From NCBI RefSeq assembly GCF_008086045.1, contig NZ_VSEY01000023.1, forward strand, positions 153,272 through 217,271: a DNA stretch of 64,000 bases, written 5' to 3'. The notes beneath the pieces were generated by a model. The model saw nothing but the letters and a program-made list of their open reading frames with translations. It made no database searches and was not told the DNA's origin. Source of the stretch: Nonomuraea sp. PA05. Lineage in GTDB: Bacteria; Actinomycetota; Actinomycetes; Streptosporangiales; Streptosporangiaceae. Position numbers and translations under genes: made by a program. Shown one piece after another: positions 15,264-27,362 of this stretch (position 1 is the first letter of the stretch; the number at the start of each line of letters is the position of its first letter).

Positions 15264-16250
15264 TCAGATGAGGCCCAGGTCCTTGACCGCCTGGCGCTCC
15301 TCGGCCAGCTCGGCCACGCTGGCGTCGATGCGCTCGCGGGAGAAGGCGTCGATCTCCAGGCCCTGGATGATCTCGAACTTGCCACCCGCCGCACGCACCG
15401 GGAACGACGAGATGAGGCCCTCCGGCACGCCGTAGGAGCCGTCGGAGACCACGGCGGCCGAGGTCCACTCGGTGCCGTTGACCCAGTCGTAGACGTGGTC
15501 GATCGCGGCGTTGGCGGCCGAGGCGGCCGAGGACGCGCCACGGGCGTCGATGATGGCGGCGCCACGCTTGGCCACCGTCGGGATGAACGTGTCCTTCAGC
15601 CACTCGGACTCGACCTGCTCGGCCGCGACCTTGCCGCCCACCTCGGCGTGGAACAGGTCCGGGTACTGCGTGGCGGAGTGGTTGCCCCAGATCGTCATGT
15701 TCCTGATCTCGGAGACGGGGACCTGCAGCTTGGCGGCGAGCTGCGACAGCGCGCGGTTGTGGTCGAGCCTGGTCATCGCGGTGAAGCGGTCGGCCGGCAC
15801 GTCGGGCGCGTTCTGCTGGGCGATCAGCGCGTTGGTGTTGGCCGGGTTGCCCACGACCAGGATCTTGATGTCGTCGGCGGCGTGGTCGTTGATGGCCTTG
15901 CCCTGCGGGCCGAAGATGCCGCCGTTGGCGCCGAGCAGGTCGCCGCGCTCCATGCCGGCCTTACGCGGCATCGCGCCGACCAGCAGGCCGACGTTGGCGC
16001 CGGCGAAGGCGACGTTCGGGTCGTCGGTGATCTCGATGCCGGACAGCAGCGGGAACGCGCAGTCGTCCAGCTCCATCGCGGTGCCCTCGGCCGCCTTGAC
16101 CGCCTGCGGGACCTCGAGCAGGCTGAGCTTGACCGGCACGTCGGCGCCGAGAAGCTGCCCCGACGCGATGCGGAACAGCAATGCGTAGCCGATCTGGCCG
16201 GCGGCTCCGGTGACGGTCACCTTGACGGGCACAGTGGCTGACGACGCCAT
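15264..16250 (-). CDS. mdh: Malate dehydrogenase
   Basis: An NAD-dependent malate dehydrogenase of 328 residues that oxidises malate to oxaloacetate in the TCA cycle. The Rossmann motif is VTGAAGQIGYALLFRIASG. LVGAMPRKAGMERGDLL carries the substrate-binding arginines. TRLDHNRA and the catalytic histidine in IWGNHSATQYPDLF follow. This is the MDH type 2 form common in actinobacteria. GGGGAAGG precedes ATG 16250. The gene follows the kinase fusion gene on the same strand, 58 bp away, and is closed by a strong hairpin. Confidence 0.96.
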   Translation of the reverse strand: MASSATVPVKVTVTGAAGQIGYALLFRIASGQLLGADVPVKLSLLEVPQAVKAAEGTAMELDDCAFPLLSGIEITDDPNVAFAGANVGLLVGAMPRKAGMERGDLLGANGGIFGPQGKAINDHAADDIKILVVGNPANTNALIAQQNAPDVPADRFTAMTRLDHNRALSQLAAKLQVPVSEIRNMTIWGNHSATQYPDLFHAEVGGKVAAEQVESEWLKDTFIPTVAKRGAAIIDARGASSAASAANAAIDHVYDWVNGTEWTSAAVVSDGSYGVPEGLISSFPVRAAGGKFEIIQGLEIDAFSRERIDASVAELAEERQAVKDLGLI

Positions 16251-16308
16251 GGCCTTCCCCTAACTCCCAGCACGATTCGTTGACGCCTGGGATGTTACCC
16301 GCTCGTCA

Positions 16309-18459
<2,151 letters not shown>

Positions 18460-18611
18460 TCGTCATCCCCACGTGTACAGAACCCCATCGACGCAAACTT
18501 TACGACGCTCGGCTACTTCTGAGGGATCGGTTAAGGTTTGGCTACATCACGGCTTCGTGTCTTTCGTGCGGCAGCTTGCTTCCTCACCCCGTTCGGGGAA
18601 GCCTCAGGATC

Positions 18612-19739
18612 ATGGATCGCCCCTATGACATCGTGCTGTTCGGCGCCAGCGGGTTCACCGGCGCGCTGACGGCCGCCTACCTCGCCAGGGCCGCCGGCCC
18701 CGGCACCCGCTGGGCGCTGGCCGGACGCGACAGGGCCAAGCTGGAGCGCCTCGGGCTCGACGTGCCGGTCCTGACCGCCGACGCCACCGACGCGGCCTCG
18801 CTCGCCGCGCTCGCCCGCCAGACGCGCGTGCTGGCCACCACGGTCGGCCCGTACGTGCTGCACGGTGAGCCCCTCGTCGCCGCCTGCGCCGACGCCGGCA
18901 CCCACTACCTCGACCTCACGGGCGAGCAGGAGTTCGTGGACCGCGTCTACGTGCACTACCACGAGCGGGCCGTCAGGAGCGGCGCCAAGCTGGTGCACGC
19001 CTGCGGCTTCGACTCCATCCCGTTCGACCTCGGCGTCCTCCACACGGTCAGCCGGCTCCCCGAGGGCGAGCCGCTGAAGATCAGCGGCTTCCTGCGGGTC
19101 AACGGGCGCCCCTCGGCCGGCACGGCGGCCAGTGTGCTGACCATCATGGGCCGCGCCCGCCAGGCCGTCGCCCAGGGCACCCAGCGCCGCTCCGCCGAGC
19201 CCAGGCCCAAGGGCCGCAGGGTCAGCTCGCTGCCGGGCGGCCTGCGTTACGTGGGCGGCTGGGCGCTGCCCATGCCCAGCGTCGACCCGCACATCGTCGG
19301 CTACTCCGCCCGCCTGCTCGATCGCTACGGCCCCGACTTCACCTACCGCCAGCACTACGCCGTGCGCACCCTGCCGAAGGCCCTGGCCACGGTGGCGGGC
19401 GCGGGCGCGTTCGCGGCGCTCGCCCAGATCCCGCCGGCGCGCCGCTGGATGCAGGGGCGGGTGCGGCCCGGCGAGGGGCCGTCACCCGCGCGGCGGGCCA
19501 GGAGCTGGTTCAAGGTCACGTTCCTGGGCGAGGGCGGGGGCGAGCGCGTGGTCACGGAGGTGTCCGGGGGTGACCCCGGCTACGACGAGACCGCCAAGAT
19601 GCTCGCGGAGTCGGCGCTGTGCCTGGCCTTCGACGACGTCCCTGACCGGGCGGGGCAGCTCACCACGGCCTCGGCCATGGGGCAGCCCCTCATCGACCGG
19701 CTGCACCGCGCGGGTATCAGGTTCATCAGGAAATCCTGA
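18612..19739 (+). CDS. Saccharopine dehydrogenase-like NAD(P)-binding protein
   Basis: A 375-residue oxidoreductase with an N-terminal Rossmann fold (DIVLFGASGFTGALTAAYLA). The family region VLATTVGPYVLHGEPLVAACADAGTHYLDLTGE follows, then HACGFDSIPFDLGV. This is the saccharopine-dehydrogenase / trans-acting enoyl reductase group. Mycobacterial relatives act in glycolipid synthesis, whereas most members have no proven substrate. It may be membrane associated through the segment ALATVAGAGAFAALAQIPPA. ATG 18612, preceded by CAGGATC, is preferred over ATG 18576. It is divergent from the kinase fusion gene. Confidence 0.87.
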   Translation: MDRPYDIVLFGASGFTGALTAAYLARAAGPGTRWALAGRDRAKLERLGLDVPVLTADATDAASLAALARQTRVLATTVGPYVLHGEPLVAACADAGTHYLDLTGEQEFVDRVYVHYHERAVRSGAKLVHACGFDSIPFDLGVLHTVSRLPEGEPLKISGFLRVNGRPSAGTAASVLTIMGRARQAVAQGTQRRSAEPRPKGRRVSSLPGGLRYVGGWALPMPSVDPHIVGYSARLLDRYGPDFTYRQHYAVRTLPKALATVAGAGAFAALAQIPPARRWMQGRVRPGEGPSPARRARSWFKVTFLGEGGGERVVTEVSGGDPGYDETAKMLAESALCLAFDDVPDRAGQLTTASAMGQPLIDRLHRAGIRFIRKS

Positions 19740-19809
19740 TTCCGGCCTGGCACCCCAGATCACAAGATCGCTAACCTGGCCTCCCCTCTCCTGAGAGGAG
19801 CGCTCCAGC

Positions 19810-20751
19810 ATGCGCCGATCCAGCACGGTGGCAGTGGTTCTCCTCGCCATGGCCCTCAGCTCGTGCAGCGCCCCGGCCACCACCGCCGCTGCCGGGCCCA
19901 CCACCCCCAGCCCCACGCTCGGTCCATGGGATCATCCGCGCACGGAGTTCGTCGTCCACTACGCGCTGCCCAAGAAGGACGGCTGCCGCGCCGACCTCGA
20001 AGCCTGGCCGCCTCCTGGCACGGCCACGTGCGTGGGCTGGCAGCTTCACCTGATCGCCAAGGAGGGCGTCCACGCGGGCGAGCTGGGCGGCAAGGCATGC
20101 GACCTGAACGACTGCAGGTCCGGCAACGTCATCCCCGACGCCGTGTCGGGGGTCAGCACGGGGCCGGGGGCGTCGCGCTCGGTGACCATGGCCGTCAGCG
20201 CGGACGGCCGGCGAGTGGCCTACCTCAGCGCCGTCGAGCGCCGCTTCGTCGGCGTCGACCTGCGCAAGAAGCTCAAGCGCCACCTCTCGCCCGTCCTGAC
20301 CCCGGACGAGATGACGAAGACCTCGATCCTGGCCGACGGCGACACCTTCACCGTCTGGTACGGCGCCAAGGGCCTGCGCACCGACTTCACCACGGGCAGG
20401 ACCACGCCACGCCCCGAGCCGAAGGAGGAGTGGGGCTACGACGCCTCACCCAGCGGCGAGCGCGACGCCGGCGTGAACGACGAGGCGTCCAGGAACGGCA
20501 CCCTGGAGTTCCGTGACACCGCCACCAGGCGCGTGACCAGGCGACTCGTGCTCCCAGGTCTCGGCGGTGCCACCGACTCGTCCGTCATGGAGTGGCGCGG
20601 GAACGACGAGATCCTCCTGAAGATGGAAAGCGCCGAAGGCGGCGACCATCTCGGCTGGTTCCTCGTCAGCGCCACCTCCGGCGGGCTGCGCCGCCTGCCC
20701 GGGTTGCCGGCCGGCGACGAGACCGTCGTCGGCGCGCCCCGCCCTCAGTAG
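19810..20751 (+). CDS. Predicted lipoprotein of unknown function
   Basis: A 313-residue exported lipoprotein. A short signal peptide ends in the lipobox L-S-S-C with C19, followed by a Thr/Pro-rich linker (ATTAAAGPTTPSPTLGP). The mature part contains repeated strand-like segments (MAVSADGRRVAYLSAVERR, DTFTVWYGAKGLRTDF, WRGNDEILLKMES) that suggest a WD40- or TolB-like beta-propeller, but I cannot assign a family. Cysteines in GKACDLNDC may form a disulfide. AGGAG precedes ATG 19810. Its end overlaps the convergent deacetylase gene by 7 bp. Confidence 0.7.
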   Translation: MRRSSTVAVVLLAMALSSCSAPATTAAAGPTTPSPTLGPWDHPRTEFVVHYALPKKDGCRADLEAWPPPGTATCVGWQLHLIAKEGVHAGELGGKACDLNDCRSGNVIPDAVSGVSTGPGASRSVTMAVSADGRRVAYLSAVERRFVGVDLRKKLKRHLSPVLTPDEMTKTSILADGDTFTVWYGAKGLRTDFTTGRTTPRPEPKEEWGYDASPSGERDAGVNDEASRNGTLEFRDTATRRVTRRLVLPGLGGATDSSVMEWRGNDEILLKMESAEGGDHLGWFLVSATSGGLRRLPGLPAGDETVVGAPRPQ

Positions 20752-21773
20752 GGCAGGCTCCACGTGGTGAAGGACTTGCGCAGGTACGGAGCCTTGTACT
20801 TCGGATAGGCCACCGTGCGCGGATCCCCGTCCGAGGTGTAGCGCATGTCCGGGTTCTTCTTCAGCCAGTCGAGCCAGGCGTGCGAGCAGAACTGCGCGCA
20901 GTCGCCCTTCTTGTCCATGGCCTTGATCCGCGGGATCCCGGCCGCGTCGAAGGACTTGCTGAACGGCGCCGGCGCGGGCGTGTACCCGGCCAGGAAGGCG
21001 CCCTGGTGGTTGTAGAGCTTGCCGCGCATCGCCCAGTCCTTCTTGTTCGGCTGGTTGCCGTACGGCAGGGCGATCGTGGTCGGCTTGGTGTAGGACAAGG
21101 AGTTGATCTGCGCGGCGATCTTGCCGATCTGGTCCTCGACCTCCTTGTGCGAGCGGCCACGCAGGTTGAGGTGGTCGCTGGTGTGGTTGCCGATCTCGTG
21201 GCCGTTGTCCTTGAGCCAGAGCAGCATCTGCGCCTGCTCCTCGCGCACGGTCTTGCCGAACATGTCGCGCGTCACGTAGAAGGTGCCCTTGGGCTTCCAG
21301 CCCGGGTGCGCGTCGGCGACCTCCTTCATGATCGCCACCGCGGTGTCCTTCTGCGGCTCTCCCATCTGGTTCAGCGTGAGCTGCGAGGGCGAGGAGTCGT
21401 CGAAGGTCAGCACCACCGGGTGCTTGCCCGCCGGGATGTCGATCTTCCCGGCCACCATCTCGGCGGCCGTGATCGGCACGTAGTCCTCCTTGACCAGCCG
21501 CTCCAGGTCGGCCTTGAACTGCTGCGGCGACCTGTCGTCCGTCGTCTGCGGCTTCGGCACGATCCGGTGGAACATCAGCACCGGGATCTGGCCGAGCTCG
21601 TTCGCCCGCACCTGGGCGGCTTGCTTGACCTTGGCGGCCTTGGTCGCCTTGAGCTTGGCGGCGGCGTCCACCTTGGTCTCGGCCAGCTTGGTGGTGTCCG
21701 GCTGAGAGTCGCAGCCGGTCAGGATCGCGGCGGCGGTGAGCGCCCCCAGCCCACTCAACATTCTCAGTCGCAT
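20745..21773 (-). CDS. Polysaccharide deacetylase (CE4) lipoprotein
   Basis: A 342-residue extracellular lipoprotein. The signal peptide ends in the lipobox LTGC (C21), and a charged Ala/Lys helix follows. The CE4 / NodB-type domain begins at IPVLMFHRIVP. Metal and catalytic motifs are LTFDDSS (the Asp pair) and GNHTSDH (HxxxH), then TIALPYGNQ. The enzyme probably removes N-acetyl groups from peptidoglycan or another envelope glycan. The C-terminal region (GDCAQFCSHAWL) may form a disulfide. ATG 21773 is used; M5 is possible. It is convergent with the preceding lipoprotein and lies downstream of the carboxylase gene, beyond that gene's terminator. Confidence 0.88.
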   Translation of the reverse strand: MRLRMLSGLGALTAAAILTGCDSQPDTTKLAETKVDAAAKLKATKAAKVKQAAQVRANELGQIPVLMFHRIVPKPQTTDDRSPQQFKADLERLVKEDYVPITAAEMVAGKIDIPAGKHPVVLTFDDSSPSQLTLNQMGEPQKDTAVAIMKEVADAHPGWKPKGTFYVTRDMFGKTVREEQAQMLLWLKDNGHEIGNHTSDHLNLRGRSHKEVEDQIGKIAAQINSLSYTKPTTIALPYGNQPNKKDWAMRGKLYNHQGAFLAGYTPAPAPFSKSFDAAGIPRIKAMDKKGDCAQFCSHAWLDWLKKNPDMRYTSDGDPRTVAYPKYKAPYLRKSFTTWSLPY

Positions 21774-21862
21774 CCGAACCCCCCGAAACGCGTACGACTG
21801 TCTTGAGCTGCCTCATACCCACGTGATCAACAGCGCCACGCCGCCGTACGCGTCAAGACATG

Positions 21863-21890
21863 GAAAAGGGCCGCACAGGGGCGGCCCTCG
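21863..21890 (-). terminator. Terminator of the acyl-CoA carboxylase gene
   Basis: AGGGCCGC (21867-21874) pairs with GCGGCCCT (21881-21888), loop of six. On the minus strand the stem is followed by TTTTCC. It lies 15 bp past the carboxylase stop. Confidence 0.8.
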
Positions 21891-21902
21891 TCCTGGGGGT
21901 CA

Positions 21903-24900
21903 CTACTTCAGGCGCGCCTCGATGGCCTCGATGACGCGCGGGCGCAGCTCGGCCGCGCCGATGACGGCGTCCACGGAGCCGACCTCGACCGCGCGCCGGA
22001 TGTTGTGCACCCGGTCGAACTCCGCGGCCACCTCGCCGAGCTTCTCCGCCCGTACGGACGCGCGCAGCTCGTCCAGCTCGGCGGTCAGCGCGGCGCGGTC
22101 GGCACCGGCGGCGGCCGCGACGCGCGCCTCCAGGCCCTGTACGCGCCCGTCGGCCGCGGTCCTGGCGTTGACCTCGCCGGAGAAGACGACCGCGGCGGCG
22201 GGGGCACCACCGAGCACGGAGGCGAACGAGCCCTCCAGCGCCAGCACGGTCATGTTCGGGTTGAGCGCCTTGGAGAACACCACGAACGCGCCACCGTGGT
22301 ACCGCGAGATCACGCAGAACACGATGGGCCCGCGGAAGTTCACGATGGCCCGGCCGATCTCGGCGCCGTACTCGAGCTGGAGCTTGCGCATCGACTCCGG
22401 CGAGCCGTCGAAGCCGGACAGGTTCGCCAGCACCACCAGCGGCCGGTTGCCGCTGGCCGCGTTGATCGCCCGCGCGGCCTTCTTCGACGAGCGGGGGAAC
22501 AGCGTGCCCGCGGTGTAGGTGTCGGGGCCGTCCGTGGGAGGGAAGCCGCGCCGCGGCACCGAGCGCGACTCGATGCCGAGCAGGCACACCGGCATGCCGC
22601 CGAGGTGCACGTCCTGCACCACCGCGGTCTCCGCGTCGGCCATGCCCGCCCAGCGCTCCAGCACCGGGTGGTCCTGGTCGGACAGCGCCCGCATCACCGT
22701 GCGGATGTCGAACGGCTTCTTGCGGTCGGGGTTGGCCGTGCTGGAGAAGATCTCGCCGACCGTGGTGAAGTCGCTGCCCTCCACGACGTGCGGGAAGTCG
22801 GAGACGTCACGGTCGATCGGGTCGTTCGTCCTGGCCCGTCGCGGCCCCTGCTCGCCCGGGGCGACGTAGGTGTGGTCGTAGTGCGACATGAGCACGTCGC
22901 GGGCGGCGGACAGGTTCGGCGCCCAGTACTGGGCCTGCCCGTTCGGGCCCATCACGCGGTCGTAGCCGCCGATGCCGAAGTTGTCCTCGGCCGAGACGCC
23001 GCCGGAGAAGTCGAGCGACTGCTTGCCGGTGAGCACCATCGCCGAGTCGGGCGTCATGACGAGGATGCCCTTGGTGTGCATGAGCATCGTCGCCTCGGCG
23101 TTCCAGTACGGCTGCGCGCCGACGTTGATGCCCGCGACCACGATGTTGATCTCGCCGCCGTCCTGGGTGAACTCCACGATGCGCTTGAGCGCGGCGGCCA
23201 CCCAGTCCATGTTCTCGGTGCCCGACTCCATGGAGATCCGGGCGCCGGCCGACAGCGCGTACCACTCCAGCGGCACCCGCATCCGCTCGGCCAGGTCGAG
23301 TGCGGCGATCACGCGGCGGCACTCGGGCTCCGACAGCGCGCCGAGGGACTTGGTCGGGTCGCCGAGCAGCACGACCCTGGTGATGCCCTCGGGGTGGAGC
23401 CTGGTCCGCGTGGTGACCACGCCGGCGACGAGCGCCGCGGTGTTGCGGCCCTTGGGCCGATCGACCGGCACCAGCGTGTGGTCCGCGTCGAGGTCGTGCT
23501 CGGCGAAGTCGCCGAGCACGCCGGTCAGCTCGTACGGGTAGACGGTGTTGCGGCTGCTGGCGCGCAGCACCTTCTGCCGGTAGTCGTCGAGCGGCTCGAT
23601 CGGCTCGTCCGACGGCTGGCTGATCGTCAGCTTGGGCGCGCCGGTGGCGTCGAGCGAGATGCGCACGGCGACCTTGGTCAGCGCGCCGGTCTCCGGGTCG
23701 CGCTGCCGGGCGATGAACAGCGTCTCCTCCAGGCCCGCGCCCGCCGTGGTCGGCAGCACGCGCCTGGCGAGCATCTCCATCTCGGCGCGGGTGAGGTTGC
23801 TGGGCGGCCAGACGTAGATCACGATCCGGTTGGTGTTGAGCCGCTTCTTGGACGGCCTGCGGGCCTGCGCGCGGCGGATCGAGTCGACGCAGGCGGCGAT
23901 GATGTCCTCGGCCGTGGGCAGCGCGACGAGCCTGCCGTCGTGCTCGCGCAGCTCGGTCAGGTCGCGGACCTGCGCGAAGGCGATGAGCCTGTCGTCGGAC
24001 GGGTTCTCCCTGGCCACGCACTGGAAGAGGTAGACCTCCTCGTCCGACGACGGGAGCCGGGTGAGGTCGAACTTGTTCAGCCGCTCCAGTTGCATGCGCT
24101 CGGCGATGTACGGGTGCAGGCCGCGGATCAGCCGCTCCTCCGCCATCCCCTCGGGCGACGGGCGGAAGGTGAAGTGGTGGTGCATGACCGCCCCGCCACG
24201 GCCCGCGACGGTGGTGGTGATCCTGCGGACCTGCTCGGGCAGCGGGTGCGCGGCGATGACCTCGTGCAGGGCTGCCGCCGCCGCGTCCGGGTCCTCGGGC
24301 TGGCCCTCCCAGACGAGGTAGATGTCGGCGTCCACGACGTCCTCGCGGGCGCCGGTCAGCTCCGCCAGGCCGCGCAGCGCGCCGCCCAGGGCGTCGAAGC
24401 CGACGGCGGAGGAGACGACGCACGAGCCCGCGCGCTCGGCGATCAGGAACGTGCAGCCCGCGACCTCGCTGGTGCGAACGGCGATGAGCGGCTTGTTGCC
24501 GTAGTACCGCCGGGTCAGCACCTCCAGCATGACCGCGTTGTCCAGGTTCTCGCGGACCAGGCGCTGGCCGAGCAGCCGCACCAGCGGCTCGGTGCTGCGG
24601 ACCATCTCGGCGACGCGCTCGGCGCGGTCGGGCGCGCCGGGGTGCGCGTCGAGGTGGCGCAGGTGCTTGCGGACGCCGGCGTAGACGCGGGCGCGGTTGC
24701 GGCGCAGCAGCGGCTGGCCGAACCAGGCGAACACCACGCCGCGCGCGAGGTCGGAGATGACGGGGAAGCGGACCTGGGTCGCGGCCAGCAGCCGCTCCAG
24801 CACCAGGCCTGCGGGCTCGCGCAGCGCCTCGTCCGGCGGCGGCTCGCGCAGCCAGGAGCGCAGCAGGCTGACCAGCACCGCGGCGTCGGCGGACGCGCGC

Positions 24901-27362
24901 TGCTGGGCCAGGAAGATTCGGAACACGGCGCCTTCCAGCTCGCCGGTGCGCTCCAGCTCAGTGACGCCGTAGTGGCGCAGCGCCTTGGCGAGCCTGGCCT
25001 GGAAGGTGGAGGGCAGCCCGGCCCGCTCGACGTCGAGGCTCTGCAGGTAGGTGTGGAAGTACTCGCGCGGGCTGTGTACGTGCTCGTCGCCGTCCTCGCC
25101 GGCGAGCCGGTTGCGGCTCAGCTCCGCCAGGTCGGCGAAGACCTCGAACAGCTCCAGCTCCTCGGCCAGCGGCCGGTGGCCTTCCTCGATGAGCGTACGG
25201 CGGGCGGCGAGGTAGTCGTCGAGCACGCGGCGCTCGTCGTGCGGGTCGAGGTCGTAGCCCAGCAGCAGGCTGCGCAGGCCGTCCTGGCCGCGCCTGGCGC
25301 GCTCGATCGCCGGGACGGTCTCGGGCGCCACGGGCAGGTCCAGCTCGACGGCGCCCGCCGCCGAGACCTCGTCGGCAGCGGCGTCGTCGGCGAGCGGCTC
25401 CAGCCGCAGCAGCGGCGCGCCGGTCTCGACCTGGCTGCCCACGGAGACGGCGATCTCCTTCAGCCTGGCCTTGAACGGCGCCCGCAGCACCGTCTCCATC
25501 TTCATGGACTCCAGCACCAGCACCGGAGCGCCCGCCTCGACCTCGGCGCCCACCTGCAGCGGCGTGGCGACGACCAGCGCGGGCGCGGGCGAGCGGACGA
25601 CGCCGCCCTCGTCGCGGCTGACGCGGTGCGCCACGCCGTCCACCTCGATCAGGTGGGTGGCCCCGTGCGTGCCGATGAGCAGGCGGTAGCGGCTGCCGTT
25701 GACGACGATCTGCCCGGTGTAGCGGTCGAAGCGGTCGAGCTCGACGTCGGCGGTGCGCAGCTCGCCGCCCGCCTCGACGGCGACGCGGAAGCGGTGCGCG
25801 CCGACCCGGGCGACGCGCACGCGGTAGCCGGCGCCGCGCAGCTTGAGGTCCAGCGGGCGGCTGCTCTTGTGCTGCACCTGCGGGCGCCCGCCGAACGCCG
25901 TGGCCAGCAGCCGCTGCCGCTCGGCGCGCTCCTCCTCCTCGTACGCCTCGATCGCGGCGGTGGCCAGCGCGACGCCGGAGTGGCGGTGGGAGACGAGCCT
26001 GCCCTCGCCGCGGACGCGGTCGATCCAGCCGGTGTCGGCGCTGGCGTCGATCACCTCGGGCTGGTCGAGCAGGTCGAGCACGAAGCTCTTGTTGGTGGCG
26101 CCGCCCTCGATGATCACCGAGGTGCGGGCCATCGCCCGGCGCAGCCTGCCGAGGGCCTCCTCGCGGTCGCGGCCGTAGGCGATGATCTTCGCGATCATGG
26201 AGTCGAAGTCGGCGGGGATGGTGTCGCCCGCGCTGACGCCCGTGTCGACCCGGATGCCGGGCCCCGCGGGCAGGTCCAGCCGCGCGATGCGGCCGGGGGA
26301 CGGCGCGAAGTCGCGGTCGGGGTCCTCGGCGTTCAGCCGGGCCTCGATGGCGTGCCCGCGCTCCGCCGGCGGCGCTCCTTCGAGCCTGCCGCCGGAGGCC
26401 ACGTGGAGCTGCGCCTTGACCAGGTCGAACCCGGTGGTGGCCTCGGTGATCGGGTGCTCGACCTGCAGCCGGGTGTTGACCTCCAGGAAGGCGAACATCC
26501 GGTCGCCCGGGTGGTAGAGGAACTCGACGGTGGCCGCGCCCCGGTAGCCGACCGCGACGGCCAGCCGCTCGGCCGACGCCTTCAGCTCGGCCGCCTGCTC
26601 GGGGGCGAGCACCGGCGACGCCGACTCCTCGATGACCTTCTGGTTGCGCCGCTGCACCGAGCAGTCGCGCACGCCCAGCGCCCACGCGGTGCCCTGGCCG
26701 TCGGCGATCACCTGCACCTCGACGTGCCTGGCGCCGGTGACCAGCCGCTCCAGGAACACCACGCCGCTGCCGAACGCCCGCGCGGCCTCCTGGCTGGTGC
26801 GCTCGTAGGCGTCGTCCAGCTCCGCCTCGTCATGGATCACGCGGATGCCGCGTCCGCCGCCGCCCGCGGTGGCCTTCAGCATCAGCGGATAACCGATCTG
26901 CGCCGCGACCGTGCGGGCGGCCTCCAGGCTCTCGACCGCGCCGCGGCTCCACGGCGCGACCGGCACGCCGACCTCCTCGGCGATCAGCTTCGCGCCGATC
27001 TTGTCGCCGAGCTTGCGCATGGCGTCGGGGCTCGGCCCGACGAAGGTGACCCCGATCCTGTCGCACAGCTCCGCGAACGCCGGATCCTCGGCGACGAAGC
27101 CCCACCCGACCCACGCGGCGTCGGCCCCCGTCTCCACCAGGGCGCGCTCCAGCGCCTTCAGGTCGAGGTAGGGGCGCGCCGAGGCGGGGCCGAGGTCGTA
27201 GGACAGGTCCGCCTCGCGGACGAAGGTGGCCGTACGGTCGACGTCGGTGTACAGGGCGACGGTCTCCATCCGCGTCCCGGTCTCCGCGGCGAGGTCCCGT
27301 ACGGCGTGGATGAGGCGCATGGCGGCCTCACCACGATTGACGATGGCGACACGATTGAACAC
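21903..27362 (-). CDS. Single-chain acetyl/acyl-CoA carboxylase (biotin carboxylase, BCCP and carboxyltransferase)
   Basis: A very large enzyme of 1819 residues with all activities of acyl-CoA carboxylase in one chain. Residues ~1-450 are biotin carboxylase (FNRVAIVNRGEAAMRLI; ATP-grasp loop KATAGGGGRGIRVI; EVNTRLQVEHPITEATTGFDLV). Residues ~585-660 are the biotin carrier domain, with biotinylation motif ESMKM and biotinyl Lys621. Residues ~690-1240 are a helical central domain like that of eukaryotic ACC. Residues ~1280-1800 are carboxyltransferase, with typical segments SLDFSGGVSAEDNFGIGGYDRVMGPNGQAQYW and NRPLVVLANLSGFDGSPESM. It produces malonyl-CoA or a related product for lipid or polyketide synthesis. 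Most actinobacteria use separate Acc subunits, so a eukaryote-like fused enzyme is notable. GTG 27362 follows AGGAGG. Confidence 0.92.
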   Translation of the reverse strand: MFNRVAIVNRGEAAMRLIHAVRDLAAETGTRMETVALYTDVDRTATFVREADLSYDLGPASARPYLDLKALERALVETGADAAWVGWGFVAEDPAFAELCDRIGVTFVGPSPDAMRKLGDKIGAKLIAEEVGVPVAPWSRGAVESLEAARTVAAQIGYPLMLKATAGGGGRGIRVIHDEAELDDAYERTSQEAARAFGSGVVFLERLVTGARHVEVQVIADGQGTAWALGVRDCSVQRRNQKVIEESASPVLAPEQAAELKASAERLAVAVGYRGAATVEFLYHPGDRMFAFLEVNTRLQVEHPITEATTGFDLVKAQLHVASGGRLEGAPPAERGHAIEARLNAEDPDRDFAPSPGRIARLDLPAGPGIRVDTGVSAGDTIPADFDSMIAKIIAYGRDREEALGRLRRAMARTSVIIEGGATNKSFVLDLLDQPEVIDASADTGWIDRVRGEGRLVSHRHSGVALATAAIEAYEEEERAERQRLLATAFGGRPQVQHKSSRPLDLKLRGAGYRVRVARVGAHRFRVAVEAGGELRTADVELDRFDRYTGQIVVNGSRYRLLIGTHGATHLIEVDGVAHRVSRDEGGVVRSPAPALVVATPLQVGAEVEAGAPVLVLESMKMETVLRAPFKARLKEIAVSVGSQVETGAPLLRLEPLADDAAADEVSAAGAVELDLPVAPETVPAIERARRGQDGLRSLLLGYDLDPHDERRVLDDYLAARRTLIEEGHRPLAEELELFEVFADLAELSRNRLAGEDGDEHVHSPREYFHTYLQSLDVERAGLPSTFQARLAKALRHYGVTELERTGELEGAVFRIFLAQQRASADAAVLVSLLRSWLREPPPDEALREPAGLVLERLLAATQVRFPVISDLARGVVFAWFGQPLLRRNRARVYAGVRKHLRHLDAHPGAPDRAERVAEMVRSTEPLVRLLGQRLVRENLDNAVMLEVLTRRYYGNKPLIAVRTSEVAGCTFLIAERAGSCVVSSAVGFDALGGALRGLAELTGAREDVVDADIYLVWEGQPEDPDAAAAALHEVIAAHPLPEQVRRITTTVAGRGGAVMHHHFTFRPSPEGMAEERLIRGLHPYIAERMQLERLNKFDLTRLPSSDEEVYLFQCVARENPSDDRLIAFAQVRDLTELREHDGRLVALPTAEDIIAACVDSIRRAQARRPSKKRLNTNRIVIYVWPPSNLTRAEMEMLARRVLPTTAGAGLEETLFIARQRDPETGALTKVAVRISLDATGAPKLTISQPSDEPIEPLDDYRQKVLRASSRNTVYPYELTGVLGDFAEHDLDADHTLVPVDRPKGRNTAALVAGVVTTRTRLHPEGITRVVLLGDPTKSLGALSEPECRRVIAALDLAERMRVPLEWYALSAGARISMESGTENMDWVAAALKRIVEFTQDGGEINIVVAGINVGAQPYWNAEATMLMHTKGILVMTPDSAMVLTGKQSLDFSGGVSAEDNFGIGGYDRVMGPNGQAQYWAPNLSAARDVLMSHYDHTYVAPGEQGPRRARTNDPIDRDVSDFPHVVEGSDFTTVGEIFSSTANPDRKKPFDIRTVMRALSDQDHPVLERWAGMADAETAVVQDVHLGGMPVCLLGIESRSVPRRGFPPTDGPDTYTAGTLFPRSSKKAARAINAASGNRPLVVLANLSGFDGSPESMRKLQLEYGAEIGRAIVNFRGPIVFCVISRYHGGAFVVFSKALNPNMTVLALEGSFASVLGGAPAAAVVFSGEVNARTAADGRVQGLEARVAAAAGADRAALTAELDELRASVRAEKLGEVAAEFDRVHNIRRAVEVGSVDAVIGAAELRPRVIEAIEARLK

